Source: Thelonectria olida
Lineage: Eukaryota; Ascomycota; Sordariomycetes; Hypocreales; Nectriaceae
Length of the DNA stretch: 64,000 nucleotides
Direction: 5' to 3'
Assembly (NCBI GenBank): GCA_020736575.1
Contig: JAGPYM010000005.1
Span: 1,984,001-2,048,000 of the forward strand
In this document: piece after piece, positions 45,031 to 59,770 of the stretch
Layout of the letters: each line of letters starts with the position of its first letter
How positions within the stretch are numbered: position 1 is the first letter of the stretch
Notes under the pieces: model-generated
Seen by the model: the letters and a program-made list of their open reading frames with translations, nothing else
The model's database searches: none
What the model was told of the DNA's origin: nothing
Translations under genes and position numbers: made by a program

Positions 45031-46698
45031 GGTGAGGTTCCGAACGAAAAGCAAGCAAAAGGAAAGGCGGTGTGCCGAGGACGGGAGCGAGGAGGAGCAG
45101 GAGGGGGGGCTATCGTAAGCTGGGCCGTGGAGGTTGAAGATAACTGAGCTGCCGATTGGAATCTTTGTAGATGAACTTTTGGAGGTACTGTACAACAGAG
45201 GAACAAGTCTTGTCAGCTGGTGTTTTGTTGGCTCAAATACTCTCGCCATGCCCAAAATAATCGGATTCTGACTGTCGGCCAATTGACACGTAGCAAAGAC
45301 TGTGTCTGGCTAACTCGGCAGTTGAAATGTGCACCGCTAGACGCATAAGGCTCAACTGAGACATAATTAGGCATGCATCCATGAACGACGCCAGACGCCA
45401 CGAGGCCATGTGCTCGAATTTTCGTCCTGCAACTTGAGGCATTTTGGCAGAGGAGGCTGGTCGGCGGAGGCCGCATCTGCTGGATGAGGAAATGGATGTT
45501 GGTCGATCTGTCTCTGTTTGGGTTGAATTGATGTTAGTCTTCAACCAATCTCCCGGTGCTAAGAAGCTCTCTGCCGTCGGCCGTGAAGAGCGGGCCGAAA
45601 GCCGGCGTACATACCGTCATCTATTCTCCCGGCAGCAGCGAGCTTGACCCTGATAGCACCCATCGTGATCGGGCCAGATCGAGAATCGAGCCGTCTAAAC
45701 CCCTCATCCGACCAACAGCAAACGTCACCAACCCCTCCTCCGCCTAGGATTCCCAGCTCTCCCGCTAACCGCTCCGTCCGGTTCATGGCTGGACAAGGGT
45801 GTTGACAGGAGGGGACCCGCCAACGATCAGCAGCGCTAGCCGAGCGGTGCGTTCATGGCACGCCAGCTGTCATTGTCAAGCCGACGCTAGTCTTAGATGC
45901 TGCACGTCGTCTGAGTACATCCATGTTCGATACTGCAGTTCCCAGGTGTTGAACATTGTCCATTACTCTTCTCGACTCTGTCCTCGTGGGGGCTGCTATC
46001 TTTCATGCGGTTGGCGCGGTCCACATGGAGTCGACTTACACACGCTGAACCTCAGCCTAGGGCGAGACGCGGTTCCATTCATCAACACTGTCATGTGGCC
46101 GGCGTTAGCTGCACCTATGGTCCGATATCGAGTTAAGATCCGTTATGCATCTTCACCGAGCTAACACTTACCTGAACTTTCCTCCAGCCGAGGGACGTTT
46201 TCGTCATATCCCGCAGCCTCGACGGCCTATCTTTGACAAGCGTGGGAAAAGATCAACCAAAACCAACCATTGGAAAGCGTTGGGGGTGCAGTTCCATGCA
46301 TACCCGGGCGGCAAGAAGTGCGGGTATGCAGCTTCGAGTGGGCATCAGACTGCGAAGCTGCTCAGGTCGTTGGCTCTAAGGCGGCGAGTCGTCCTCGGTT
46401 CCAGCCGCCCTCCTCGGTCCTCGCCGCGGCTCGTCAATGTGGATGGGCAAAAAGCAGTGTGACGATAAGTCCGCATCAGCAGATAAAAATCAGAGAGAGG
46501 CTAGGAATCCGAGTTACACTACTTATAGCTGAGCCGGATGACTTTAGAAAAAAAGGACCAAGTCGATCTCCTTGAGCTACACTCCTATACCCCCCAACCC
46601 AATCTTATTCTGCCCACTTCAGTTTGATGCAACCACCGTTAAACGGCAATCATAATTTTACTTTCTCTTAGTCTCTGCCACGCGGAGGCTTACATTCT
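45031..46698. other. 1.7 kb divergent promoter region, no gene seen
   Basis: Lies between the enoyl-CoA hydratase-like gene and tmpL. Frames up to about 120 codons overlap each other on both strands and show no domain features. Confidence 0.5.
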
Positions 46699-49600
46699 AT
46701 GCAAGGCGTCTCAAAACGGCCTGAGCCCGCCATGGGGCCCATGCCTCTCTCCTTCAGCTATGGGGTGGTGAACACGCCTCGCTTCTCGACCGTCACTGCA
46801 GCCTTCCAGCATCATGCAACTGCAAGGCCTGATGTTGTTGCTGCTCGGTTCCTCTCAACGCCTTGTCCATCCCAGATTACCTATGGTGAGCTTGCCTCGA
46901 GGAGCGCCCATCTTGCACGGAAGCTGAAGAGCCTCGGCGTCGTGCCTGGAGATCGTGTCCCCCTTGTCGTCAAGAGGGGTATCGATATGCTTGTTGGTAT
47001 TGTGGCCATCCTCAGCTGCCGCGCTCAATATGTGCCCCTGGACGGAACGGTTGTTCCCGATGCAACCCTGAAGTTTGTCTTAGAGCAGACTCGTGGACGC
47101 ACCGTTTTGGCGTTGAGGTCCACCGTTCATCGACTGTCTCAGCTTGGCGAATCTACCGTTGTTGCTATTGATGATTTGGAATATGCCGAAGATGACTTAG
47201 ATGATCTTCAAGACACATTCCAAGACCCAACACGCCCCTCTGATGGATGCTATGTCATCTACACTTCAGGTATGTTGGAAACCTGGCTCTCTACGATCCT
47301 ATACGACAGCTAATATGGTACATAAGGCACTACTGGGACACCCAAAGGTGTCAATGTCACTCACGAAAATGTGACCAACCTGGTATGTCAATCACCTGGG
47401 GACTTAGGTATTGTGTCTGGCACCCGAGTCGGCCAAGTTCTCAGTATTAGCTTTGATATGGGTAAGCGGTCCCATCTTCGTATCGATAAATTACAGCTTG
47501 ACTGACCGCAATCTTGGCAGCCGCCTGGGAAATCCTTGGTTGCCTTGCGAACGGAGGCACCCTGATTATGCGTGGTTCCGAGTGGAAGAAGGCCATACAA
47601 GAGGTAATTAAGAATACTGAGCCCTGAAAAATCAAATGAAATCCAAGACTGACTCTGTCCGCAGATCGATACGCTTATCTGCACCCCAAGCATCCTGGCT
47701 AAATACAACCCTGTCGATTACCCCAGCATCAACGTTGTGGCTACTGCCGGGGAACCTTCGTCCCAACGGTACGTTTCACTTGAATACCAGACCCTTGTCT
47801 GGGCGTCTATCAGTATCCTAACTTTTGTAAAGGCTTGCTGATCTGTGGGCCTCTCACTGCACGTATTACAACTGCTGTGGTCCGACAGAGACGACCATAG
47901 TCAACACCATGCACAAACACGCGCCCTTCCAGCCACTGTCGATTGGGGCGCCGACGCCAAACAACAACGTCTACATACTCAACGACAAGAATGAGCCAGC
48001 CGACATTGGTGAGCTTGGTGTTATGTGGGCTGGCGGGCTTGGTGTCACCCGCGGCTATGTCGACCTAGTAGACAAGACGACAGAGAGATACGTCCATGAT
48101 CCTTTCATGAACGATGGGTAAGAGATGATCGAGCAAACTCACATGCATTCAAGCTAACGATGGCAGGTCAAAAATGTACAACACCGGTGACCTTGGCAGC
48201 TGGAACGCGGATGGCACCATTCAGATTCTGGGCCGCGTGGACGATCAAGTAAAAGTCAAGGTAGGCGACAAAATGAACGGAAACGCCACAACGAGACTAA
48301 AACTTGGCTTGTAGGGATTCCGAGTGGAGCTTGACGGCGTGGTTTCTTCCATGAACTCCTGCTCACTTGTCGACCGAGCTGCAGCACTGCTCATTGACGG
48401 GGAGATTCATGGCTTCCTCACCCCCGCCGACTGTGATCTTGAGCAGGTGGTTGAGCATGTCAAGGGCTTGCAGCCATATTACGCTACCCCAACCCAGTTC
48501 CATCTGATGGAGTCACTTCCCATGACCCTCAATGGAAAGATTGACAAGAAAGCTCTCAGGGCTAGTGCGGCTGCTCCCAGGAACACCACACCCTCGACCG
48601 AGAAGACTTCCACAGAAGTCGTGGCTTGTCCCAAGCCAGTTGTCATTAACCACTCAAGAGCCGACTCCTCCACTTCAAGTCTCACCCAAGTCAGCGATAC
48701 CTCATACATATTTGAGAAGTTGGGCGCTACCGTTGTTGAAGAGGCTGTTGATCTCGAGGCTGGGCTTCCTGACAAGAGACAGAGTCGACGCGTGCGCGGA
48801 CTCCGACATCGCATCCTCATCGTTTACCGCCGCTTGTTTACTCTTGTGGGATTATTCAACATCGCCGCCGCTCTCGCAGTTGTTCTCACCGGAATCCAAA
48901 GACAATGGCTGGGAACAGTCACAGCTATCAACCTCGCCCTCGCCGTTGTCATTCGACAGGACTTTGTCATCAATGCTTTATACACAATCACCTGCAGTGT
49001 ACCAAAATCTTGGCCTCTCGCTATCAGGTCTCGATGTGCCAAGATTTATCATCTCGGTGGCGTCCACTCCGCAGCTGCAGCCAGTGCTGGCGCTTGGCTA
49101 TTCGCTTCCAACATTGGTGATATTGTGTGCATGGCCTCAACATGCTCTGGCTGGGGCCATCAGTCACTTGCTGCGAAAATCGTCTCTTGGGTCCTTTCAG
49201 CTCTCTTCTTTGCCATGCTTGTCATGGCGTATCCGTCAGTTCGAAAATCGCATCATGACTTTTTCGAGAAGACGCACCGCTTTGTCGGTTGGACCATGCT
49301 TGGACTCTTCTGGGCCCAGGTGGTTCTCACCTGCAACGACACGAAGGAGGCAAACACGTCTCTGGGTTCCGCCTGCGCCAAATCGGCGTCATTCTGGCTT
49401 CTCGCTGTGGCCACCGCCAGCATCGCCCTCTCTTGGTGTTTCCTCCGCAAGGTACCAGTGCAGGCCGAGGTCTTGTCCGATCATGCTGTGAGACTTCACT
49501 TCGATTACACCGTGCCCGTCAATGGATCCTTTGCTCGCTTATCCAAGCGTCCCCTGATGGAGTGGCACTCGTTCGCCACCATCCCTGCCCCGGAGCCCGC

Positions 49601-50081
49601 TAATGGTCGACCCAAGGGCTTTTCCCTCGTCGTCTCCAACGCCGGCGACTGGACCAAGGCAACAATCAAGGAGGAACCAACCCATATTTGGACTCGCGGA
49701 GTTCCTACCTGTGGTGTGATGAGAATCGCTACCCTGTTCAACCGTGTCGTATTGATTGCAACTGGATCTGGCATTGGGCCGGTGCTGGGTCACATTCAAA
49801 ATCCATCTTGCCCTACCCAGTTGATTTGGTCAACATCTCGGCCCGAAACGACATTTGGTGAGGATCTATGTAGAACGATTAAGGACAAGATCCCAGATGC
49901 TGTTATTCACGATACCAAGAAGAAAGGCCGCCCAGATCTAGTCAAGATGGGCTTCAACCTCGTGAGGAGTTTCAAGGCGGAGGCTGTAGTCATCATCGCA
50001 AACGAGAAGATTACAAAGAAGGTTGTTTATGGCTTGGAGACAAGGGGCGTTCCTGCTTACGGGGCTATTTGGGATAGCTAA
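46699..50081 (+). CDS. tmpL: TmpL-like fusion: AMP-binding (adenylation) domain, membrane helices, ferric-reductase-like FAD/NAD domain
   Basis: Seven exons (46699..47269, 47327..47461, 47521..47603, 47665..47768, 47833..48117, 48167..48260, 48315..50081) encode 1012 residues, all in phase. The adenylation half has [12 protein letters not shown] split by the first intron, then [33 protein letters not shown] and NGKIDKK. No phosphopantetheine-carrier motif follows. After a Ser/Thr-rich linker and a basic patch ([12 protein letters not shown]) come about six membrane helices (residues about 610-790), then a reductase-like part with [13 protein letters not shown]. This architecture matches TmpL of Alternaria brassicicola and Aspergillus fumigatus, a Woronin-body-associated protein needed for redox homeostasis and virulence. 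An upstream Met choice (46699 or 46732) is uncertain. Confidence 0.88.
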
Positions 50082-50890
50082 GGTGGATTATTAGATGTTT
50101 TGTTATTGTTTTTGCTCTTTGATGATATCATGATACTATCGGTTGCACACTCCGAGTATCAAAATGGGTATATGAGTCAACTTAGTTATGTCTGGCATCA
50201 ATACGAGGGTCTCGAGGACCCATTTTTGTGTCATATGTTCAAACAAAGACGAGATGCGTTCCCCTGATTTATCACCTGGTAGCACAGCACAAGTATATCC
50301 ACCACGACTCGCAGAAGACGATGGTTCTCCTCTGCGAACGACTGTGGTTCTTCGTCAGATAGCCACATTCGGCAACGATCAGCAAGCAACAGAGAACGCG
50401 ATGCAAATTAAGCATGGGAATCCCAGCATCAGCCCTTAAAAGCCTGTCCGGGCTGAAGCTGCTACTGGACGTTGAACGGGATTGCGGCTCCGATTTCTTG
50501 CTAAACCCGAGCAGACCCTTTAGAGGCTCAAAGAAATGTTGTCAACCTGCTGCCCTGCCTGAATCAACCAATCACGAAGAATACGATGCTGCATTGTCCA
50601 CTTCTGTTGTTACAAAAGATAGACGGTGCCAGATCACGAATAGCAGGGACCGTATCGCGCCACACTATATCTTTCCATCTGTCAGGATCAGATTCCTTGA
50701 CAAGCACGACATATCGGGTCCGCTCTGACGCAACTAGACCGAAGCAGCCTTATCGCGGTTTCGGCGAACTGCTGTGAACACTGGGAATATTGGGTATAAG
50801 TAATGTTGGACGGCGTGAGAATAAACAGGCGATAGTGTCTTTGAGCCACGATCTTTGAGTCTGACCAACGCCTCGACTAGACAGAAAACG
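50082..50890. other. intergenic, promoter of the urea transporter
   Basis: No gene is seen. Three GATA sites are listed separately. Confidence 0.5.
50357..50835 (+). promoter_or_regulatory. three HGATAR sites upstream of dur3
   Basis: AGATAG at 50357 and 50617 and CGATAG at 50830 match the AreA/NIT2 consensus on the plus strand. The density is only modestly above chance, so support comes mainly from the gene's known nitrogen control in other fungi. Confidence 0.4.
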
Positions 50891-53336
50891 ATGGCTGCTT
50901 CAGATGAAGCCCTGGTTCCCTTATCCCAGGGGCTTGGGTATGGCGTCGTTATTGGCGTCGGCCTTGCCTTTGGCTTGGGCATGATATTAGTCACAAAGTT
51001 CCTGGAACGCTTCCTGGGTGAGCGATCTGACCGTCCCGAAATGTTCATGGTTGCAAACCGATCTGTCGGTACTGGATTGACGGCATCAGCTGTGGTTTCT
51101 TCCTGGATGTGGGCGTGAGTAGTCCCTAACATATGAAGATGAAGTTCTCAGGGTCCAGTTATGCTAACGTCGATGGTAGAACTGCTATTATCTGGACTGC
51201 TGCCCAAGGGTATCTCTACGGTATTGCAGGTATGCAAACATTTCCCTGGCTGTTTCTGGAGAATTCCATCGTTTCATGAAGCACTGACACATGGTAAAGC
51301 ACCGTTTTGGTATGCCGCAGGATGCACTATTCAGATCGCCTTGATGACTGTTCTGGCCATTCACGCCAAAGTCAAGATCCCGTGAGTCTCCTCTTTCACT
51401 CGCTCTCAAACGGAGACTTATCAAATTCTTCTGTAGAAACGGCCATACAGCTCTCGAGATCGTGCGCCTTCGATACGGATTCACTGCACACATGGTTTTC
51501 ATTTTCTTGTGTCTGGTGACCAATCTTCTTTCTGTAACAGCCATGATCCTCGGGGCCGCCGGTGTCATCACCGCGTTGACTGGTATGCACATCATCGCAT
51601 CAACCTTTCTGCTGCCTCTTGGCGTCGTGGTATATACTGTTGTGGGTGGCTTGAAGGCAACCTTTCTCACGGACTACGTCCACACTCTCGTGGTCATGAT
51701 CTTACTATGCTGGATCACGATCGCCGTGTTCAACAACGAAGCCATTGATGGCCTAGGAAGCTTCTACGACCTACTCGTAGAAGCCGACAAAACACGCAAC
51801 ATTGAAGGGAACTACCGCGAATCCATTCTCTCTTCCAAATCCAAGGGGTCCATCATCTTCGGACTGGTCCATTCGTTCGGAGACTTTGCCTTGGTCATTA
51901 TGGACACTAGTTTCTGGCAGAAAGGCTTCGCCGCTGACACTGCTGCAGCCATGCCGGGATACATGCTCGGTGGCATCAGCTACTTCGCAGTTCCGTGGGC
52001 GGTTGGAACCACGGCCGGGCTCGCAGCCATTGTGCTTGAGAAGAGCTCCATCTTCCCGACATATCCAAGAGCCATGACAACCAGTGAGATCAACGCCGGA
52101 TACGTTCTTCCTTATACTGTCATGTCGGTCGCTGGCAAAGGCGGCGCAGCTGGTCTTCTCCTTGTGGTGTTCATGACAGTGACAAGCACAACGAGCGCCG
52201 AACTCATCGCCGTCTCTAGCATCATATCGTTTGACATCTATCGGACGTACATCAACCCAAAGGCGAAGCCTGAGCAGGTGATTCGGGTCTCACACTGGTC
52301 TGTAGTGGGCTTTGGCCTCTTTGCTTCTGCGTTTGCGACCGCGTTGCACTATGGTGGCATCGACCTGAACTGGATGGGCTACTTTCTGGCCACGATCATT
52401 TGCCCCGGCATGTTCCCCATGGCATTTACCATCTTGTGGCGAAAGCAGTCAAAGGCTGCTGTTATCATTTCTCCTCTCCTTGGTCTGGTATGTTGGTTTG
52501 CAACGCTCACATGAACTAGGAATGCTAATCGTTTCCTTAGGCATCAGGCATTGCTGTCTGGCTGGGGACGGCATATGCATACTACGGTGAGCTCACCATT
52601 TTCACGACCGAGGCCCAGCTTCCTTGCTTATGGGGCGCTATCACGTCCACATTCTCATCTGCAATCTACTCCATCGTCATTACATACATCAAGGTGAGTT
52701 ACTTTCACTCGTGTTTTCTTCGTTGAGAGACACAGAGAGAATATTCGAACGCTAAACAAGATCTAGCCTGATGATTTCGACTGGCGTGTGTTCCTCCTTC
52801 TTACTGAGGTTGTCGAGGATGACCCGCAAGCTCCCGCGCGCATTGTTCAAGTGGACGACTTGGATCAAGTCCAGCATCCATACCCCGAGAAGGAGCTGCG
52901 ACGCATGAATCGCGCCAAAAGCATTGCCGCCGTTGCCAGCGTAGTGATTGGCCTTGTCACATGGGTCGTTTGGCCATTGCCGCTCTACCGTAACTGGATC
53001 TTCAACAAGCCGGTAAGCACCATCATCCCCTGCGCCCACCTCCCCGTCTAACCAAGTATGCCGCAGTTCTTCGAGGGTTGGGTCACTGTATCGATGATAT
53101 GGCTATTCTTCTGCCTTGTCGTCGCTTGCATTTACCCTGTCTGGGATGGTCGCAAGGTTCTCGCTACGGCAGGGAAATTGGCATGGAAGGCTTTGCGTGG
53201 GCAGATTCACGAAGAGCAAAGCAAAGAGGGCAGTGATGGAAGTGATGGTGTCATTGATGAATCGAGCGACGGAGAGAAGCCCAAGCCAGCGCAAGCTAGC
53301 ACTGAGTTAAAGGCGCCGGACAGCATCGTAGTTTGA
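50891..53336 (+). CDS. dur3: urea/polyamine active transporter (DUR3, sodium:solute symporter fold)
   Basis: Seven exons (50891..51114, 51180..51229, 51300..51381, 51437..52487, 52541..52693, 52767..53012, 53067..53336) encode 691 residues. The first four exons build EMFMVANRSVGTGLTASAVVSSWMWATAIIWTAAQ, the DUR3 opening region, with codons split at three junctions. The long exon carries VYTVVGGLKATFLTDYVHT and SIISFDIYRTYINPKA. About 14-15 membrane helices are expected, followed by a charged C-tail rich in Glu, Asp and Ser. Fungal DUR3 imports urea with protons at the plasma membrane. It lies 7.6 kb from the ammonium transporter, so two nitrogen importers sit in one neighbourhood. Confidence 0.92.
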
Positions 53337-53684
53337 ACAGCTTGAATAAGGCCGGTACCTTGGTAGCTGATTGATGTACGAGGCCTTCAGCTTCAATGGT
53401 GAATTGATACAATGCACCAACAAGTACTTCTTGTGCCCCAAATCTAAGCCAATCAAGCAATGGAGCAATGAAGCAATGGATCAATGGGGTATTTACTTGG
53501 TGCTCTTTGCACTCAGTCCTTCAAGTCTGGGATATGATGCTCTTTGCGAGTCTTTAAATTGAAAACTGTACTCTGAGTCTGGAGGGCTTTCTATACTAGA
53601 TCCCAGGCGACACTAATAACTCCCTAGTGGAGTAAGAAGAAATGAAGAAAACTCAAGTTTTGTCGCTTATCAAGTATTCGTCTT
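53337..53684. other. convergent 3' flank, no gene seen
   Basis: Lies between convergent dur3 and UDP-galactopyranose mutase genes. Only a short repetitive AATGGAGCAATGAAGCAATGG patch near 53458 was noticed. Confidence 0.5.
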
Positions 53685-55646
<1,962 letters not shown>

Positions 55647-56845
55647 TATTCAGCAGATGATGCAGTGATTATCACTGCAACTGAAGGTGCGGAAGATGCA
55701 GAATTTGCCGGGGAATAAGAAGCTTAAGGAGGCTTGCTGACCTCCCACTATGTGAGATTCCCAAACAAGGGGTCGCAAATTAGCAATCGCAACATGCCCA
55801 AGGGATATCAAGACACGCGTTTTATTTCCATCAATCGTATTTCAGCTTATCATCAATCAGATCCGTCGCGTCTTGAAGCCACAGGATGATGCTATCTGGA
55901 AGGGTGGAGCTGTTAAGTCGTCCCTCAACTGTCGATCAGTGGAACGAAGCAATTTTACCCCATGGTGGAATGTGAGAGGTCATGCCAAATTTAGATCATG
56001 GCTGGTAGCGAGGGGTTGTCCTGCAATTTATCGCTGTGGCTGAGCCTTATGATGTTGCCTTATATAACAACAACTCATTACACTCACCGTCTGGAAATTA
56101 CAGAGGCTTAATACGCGCGTCGTATACGAGATGTCTCGTCCAGATAAGTCGGAATAATTTGGCCGTGTTTCAGTCGACTTGCCTGGTTTCAGAACCCCCA
56201 GCGCCTCTGGACTCACTCGTTCGCGGCTCGTGACAGCCCTACAGATGTATGTGAGGCTCGAGCTCGAAAGATCCCACTCCGATATGCTTTGCCAGGTTCG
56301 CTCTATTTTTGTTTTATGTTTATTTTATTTTCGCTAACTGATACTTGGTGCAGGGTAGCTGTTACTCCCAATGGCTGGACCATTCAACCTTGAGAGAAGT
56401 GAGACAAGTATTCATGCTCATATCACTTCATTTCTTCATTCGCAGCCTCTCCAGTGTAATTTGGATTACTTTGTCCCTCATTCGATGCCTAGCCATTGCC
56501 TCACTACACCTCCATCGTATGTATGGCTTTGCATGGCGCAGCCTTTGTAATAATGCTTCGCGCATCGGTGCCGCCGAATTGCAATGTGGAGAAACCATCG
56601 AAATCGAAGACACGATTGGAAGCCTTCGCTGGAGCGCTGCATATTCCCTATTTCGGCCTGGCGCAATGACGTCGCGTTCAACTGGTGATCACACTCACAG
56701 AGACTCAGCCCTCTTTCAATTTATTATATATTCGCTGTTCTACTTAAGAAACCGTAGAAACTTAGCGAAGAACAACTCATCTCACTTGAATACTCCCTCA
56801 ATTTCTCAAAAGCTCCCCAACAGCCTTTCTCCGACATCCGCCAAC
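55647..56845. other. 1.2 kb divergent promoter region, no gene seen
   Basis: Lies between ugmA and the MGNADS gene. A frame open from 56345 into the next gene is judged to be leader sequence: it is low in coding character, and the better start is at 56846. Confidence 0.55.
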
Positions 56846-57571
56846 ATGGGAAACGCCGACTCAAAAATCACGCCAGAAATCTCCGCGCAAACGGCAGAGA
56901 GACCATTCCCTACAACCCTCAAGGTAGCTATTGAAAAGAGCATGACAAAGATTGTCTGTCTTCTCAGCGAGCCCGACTCAGAGCCTTTATATGCCGTTAG
57001 CCTGCCACAGGGCTTCTGGGGGCCCATGATCTTCCACGACGGACCAACCGACAAGCACCCAGTCCTGGCTGCTGTCAGGGATGAGAGCAAAATGGCCAAC
57101 AAATTCGGCGTCACGCTCCCCGCCTCACCGAAAGAAGCCGTCGAGTCTAGACAGGAGCTGGTGAAGTGGCAAACAGTCTCGAAAAAAGAGCGGTACTGGT
57201 TCGGCCTCGAGGTCGGCCACGGTGCTCAACGGCGTTTAAATCGCTTTGAATGGCGACATTCTCACGGTGCCGAAGTCCGGAGCCTTGGTGGTTCGAAATG
57301 GGGATGGAAACTTGTGCGCCTGGGAGCGGATTCGGGCGCAGAGGGCCTCAATACGGTCGAGGCCACGGAGGGAAACGAGGCCTTGGCCAGCGACGGAGGT
57401 GAAATTGTCGCCGTTTGGGCAGATGCGACAGGCCTCACTCTCACGAGAGTTGGCGAGTTCCATCTCGTGGGAAGCGGTGCGACGGGCGAGCTTGGTCAGT
57501 CCTTTTCGTTGATGGCGGTTGCAAGCTGCCTTTGCATATGGCTCACGATGATGCGGGTGAACACAACTTAG
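56846..57571 (+). CDS. unrecognised protein with N-myristoylation-type start
   Basis: A 241-residue single-exon protein. The start MGNADSK has Gly2, a small residue near position 5 and Ser6, which fits an N-myristoyl transferase substrate. This supports choosing ATG 56846 over the upstream in-frame ATG at 56345. The centre has conserved-looking blocks: GFWGPMIFHDGP, ERYWFGLEVG, NRFEWRHSHGAEV and WGWKLVRLG, then EIVAVWADA. Together these suggest a compact beta-rich fold, possibly Tubby/LURP-like. The last 20 residues are hydrophobic (SFSLMAVASCLCIWLTMM) and could be a tail anchor. No known function is claimed. A TATA-like TATATA element lies about 120 nt upstream. Confidence 0.65.
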   Translation: MGNADSKITPEISAQTAERPFPTTLKVAIEKSMTKIVCLLSEPDSEPLYAVSLPQGFWGPMIFHDGPTDKHPVLAAVRDESKMANKFGVTLPASPKEAVESRQELVKWQTVSKKERYWFGLEVGHGAQRRLNRFEWRHSHGAEVRSLGGSKWGWKLVRLGADSGAEGLNTVEATEGNEALASDGGEIVAVWADATGLTLTRVGEFHLVGSGATGELGQSFSLMAVASCLCIWLTMMRVNTT

Positions 57572-57734
57572 GTGTGAATATCTCGAATTTCATCTTGGGC
57601 CTCTGGCTCTTATGTAATATCCTCGCTGCCCCTGGCAGAATAATGGAATGTTAAATGCTTATACAATTTCCCGTACTCCTGTCAAAACGACGACCATATG
57701 CCTTTGAAAAACAAATGAGAAAAAAAAAAAGAAA

Positions 57735-59770
57735 TCATTGCAACATGCCGTTCAGCTTTTCCGAACCAACCTCAATCACGCCTGAAGGGGCTGACAACTC
57801 CTGTCTAGTTGGCTTCACACTCTCCGAACGGATTTGCTTGTCATCAGCCAAGCCCATCGACTTCATGAATTGAACCGTCTGCACCATCTCTTGCTCCTTG
57901 CGCGCCTCGGTCCAGTTCAGCTCATCTGCCATAATATCAATGATGCGCGGGATTGCCTTCATGGCGCCGTTGACATCGAGGAAGGACAGGCGTGTGCGGC
58001 GGGAGATGACATCTTCGACAGTGCATGCAGCCTCGGCGCGGATCACGTAGCGGACCTCGTCTTCGAGAATGGGGAAGGATGGGATCAGACGAGTAGGACG
58101 AGACGAGTTTGCGAGAATAGCCCATGCCCGATCTCCGTAGCTGCTGGAAAGGTGCTGGGCGACTTCGGGCTCGATGGGGTACACCTCCATAAGTTGCGAC
58201 GGCAGAGCAGGCGAGTAACCGTGAGCTCCGACGACGGGCACTTGGGTGGTTCTGCAGTTGCCGTTCGTAATCATTTCAGGGAGGCGGGCACCGCTGATAT
58301 CGGGAAGAGTGACGTTCTTGGGGTTCAACTTGAAGGTCTTGACGGCTTCATCAACCGTCTCCTCGGCCATGCAGCGATAAGTTGTCCACTTGCCACCAGC
58401 GCAGGTGAGAAGACCAGAGGGAGAAACAGTAATCAGATGGTTGCGGACGAGTGACTCGGTGTTCTTAGCATTGGGGTCCCTGATGAGAGGGCGAATTCCT
58501 AATTGTGTTAGTGATTATGAGGACATGTATCAGGCGAATAACACGTACCAGACCAGGCGGCGAGGACATCGGATCTTCTTAGAACCGACTCCGGAGACAA
58601 GAGCTTGCTCACTTCTTCCAGAATGAAATCAACCTCATCAGCGCGGGGAACGGGGTTGCGTGAGATATCACACTCGTTGTCAGTAGTGCCGGCAAGAGTG
58701 TGTCCCTCCCAGGGCAAGATGAAAATGACTCGTCCATCTGAAGATGCCTTGAGCATGCCCATATCAGTCGAGCATAGTGCCTTGGGGAGGACGATGTGAG
58801 TTCCGGATGCGGGAGCGACCATGTTCTTGCGGGAGGGATCGTCCATGTGTTCGATGGCGTCGGCGTAGGGACCAGTTGCATTGACGACTCCCTTGGCGCG
58901 AACGGTAAAATCCTCGCCGGAAGCCAGCGTGTCTCGCACCTTGACGCCGTTGATCTTGCCAGTGGAATCCTTCTGTAGGCCTGTAACCTCGACGTAGTTC
59001 AGCACCGTAGCCCCGTAAAGAGATGCCGTTGCGGCAAGCGAGATGTTCATCCTCGCATCGTTTTGTTGGCCATCATAGTAAACAATGCCACCAAAGAGGT
59101 TGTCGCGACGCAGCAAGGGGAATTGAGCGAGCGTCTTGGTCTTGCTCAAGAGGTAGGAGCCCTCAAGGCCTTGAGAGCCGGCAAGCAAGTCGTAGGCAAA
59201 GGTGCCGGCGAAGAAGTAGGGAGCTTGCCACCAATGCTGTAGCGGCAAGAGAATCGGCAGCGAGTGAGCAAGATGCGGTGCGACGTTGAGGAACGTCTTG
59301 CGCTCGTGTAGAGCCTCCATGACAAGCTCCAGTTGAGAGTAGTCGAGGTTCCACACGGCCTTCTCGAGATATCTCACACCGCCGTGCACCAGCTTGGTAC
59401 TCTTGGAGCTGGTGCCGGACGAGAAGTCGTCACGCTCGACAAGGGCGACCTTGAGGCCGCGCGTGACGGCATCGAGAGCAATTCCAGTGCCAGTGGCACC
59501 GCCGCCGATGACGAGCAAGTCGTACTCCTCCGAGGTGCTTGGTGAGCCATTGAGGCGCAACTCGGCGAGCTGTTCAGCACGCGACTTGGCCTTGGGGAAT
59601 GAGGGGGGCTGGATTCGACCAGTCTGGTCGCGCTGGAGGGGAGCAATGGGCATCTTGAAAGTGTCCCTGTCGCTCCGGGCTCTGTATAGGATAGTGCCCC
59701 CGGTGGCAGTAGCTAGGACGGCGGCCGAAGCGACCAATGGCCGTCTCATGCTTGCGAGTCGGGACGCCAT
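57735..59770 (-). CDS. gut2: mitochondrial FAD-dependent glycerol-3-phosphate dehydrogenase
   Basis: Two exons (58549..59770 and 57735..58498) encode 661 residues. Intron 58499..58548 (GTACGT...ATTAG) joins VLAAWSG to IRPLIRDP, a conserved family segment. The start MASRLASMRRPLVAS gives a mitochondrial presequence followed by a hydrophobic helix (AAVLATATGGTILY). The FAD motif DLLVIGGGATGTGIALDA (about 85) and FSSGTSSKSTKLVHGGVRYLE follow, then FILPWEGHTLAGTTD and CAGGKWTTYRCMAEE. It oxidises glycerol-3-phosphate to dihydroxyacetone phosphate at the inner membrane, passing electrons to ubiquinone. It lies next to an aquaglyceroporin and a glycerol kinase gene. Confidence 0.94.

Noticed and set aside
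45836..45860. A-box-like GCTAGCCGAGCGGTGCG
   Set aside because: No matching B box at tRNA distance.
56345..56845. N-terminal extension of the MGNADS protein from an upstream ATG
   Set aside because: The extension looks like untranslated leader, includes a TATA-like element, and would hide the myristoylation start.
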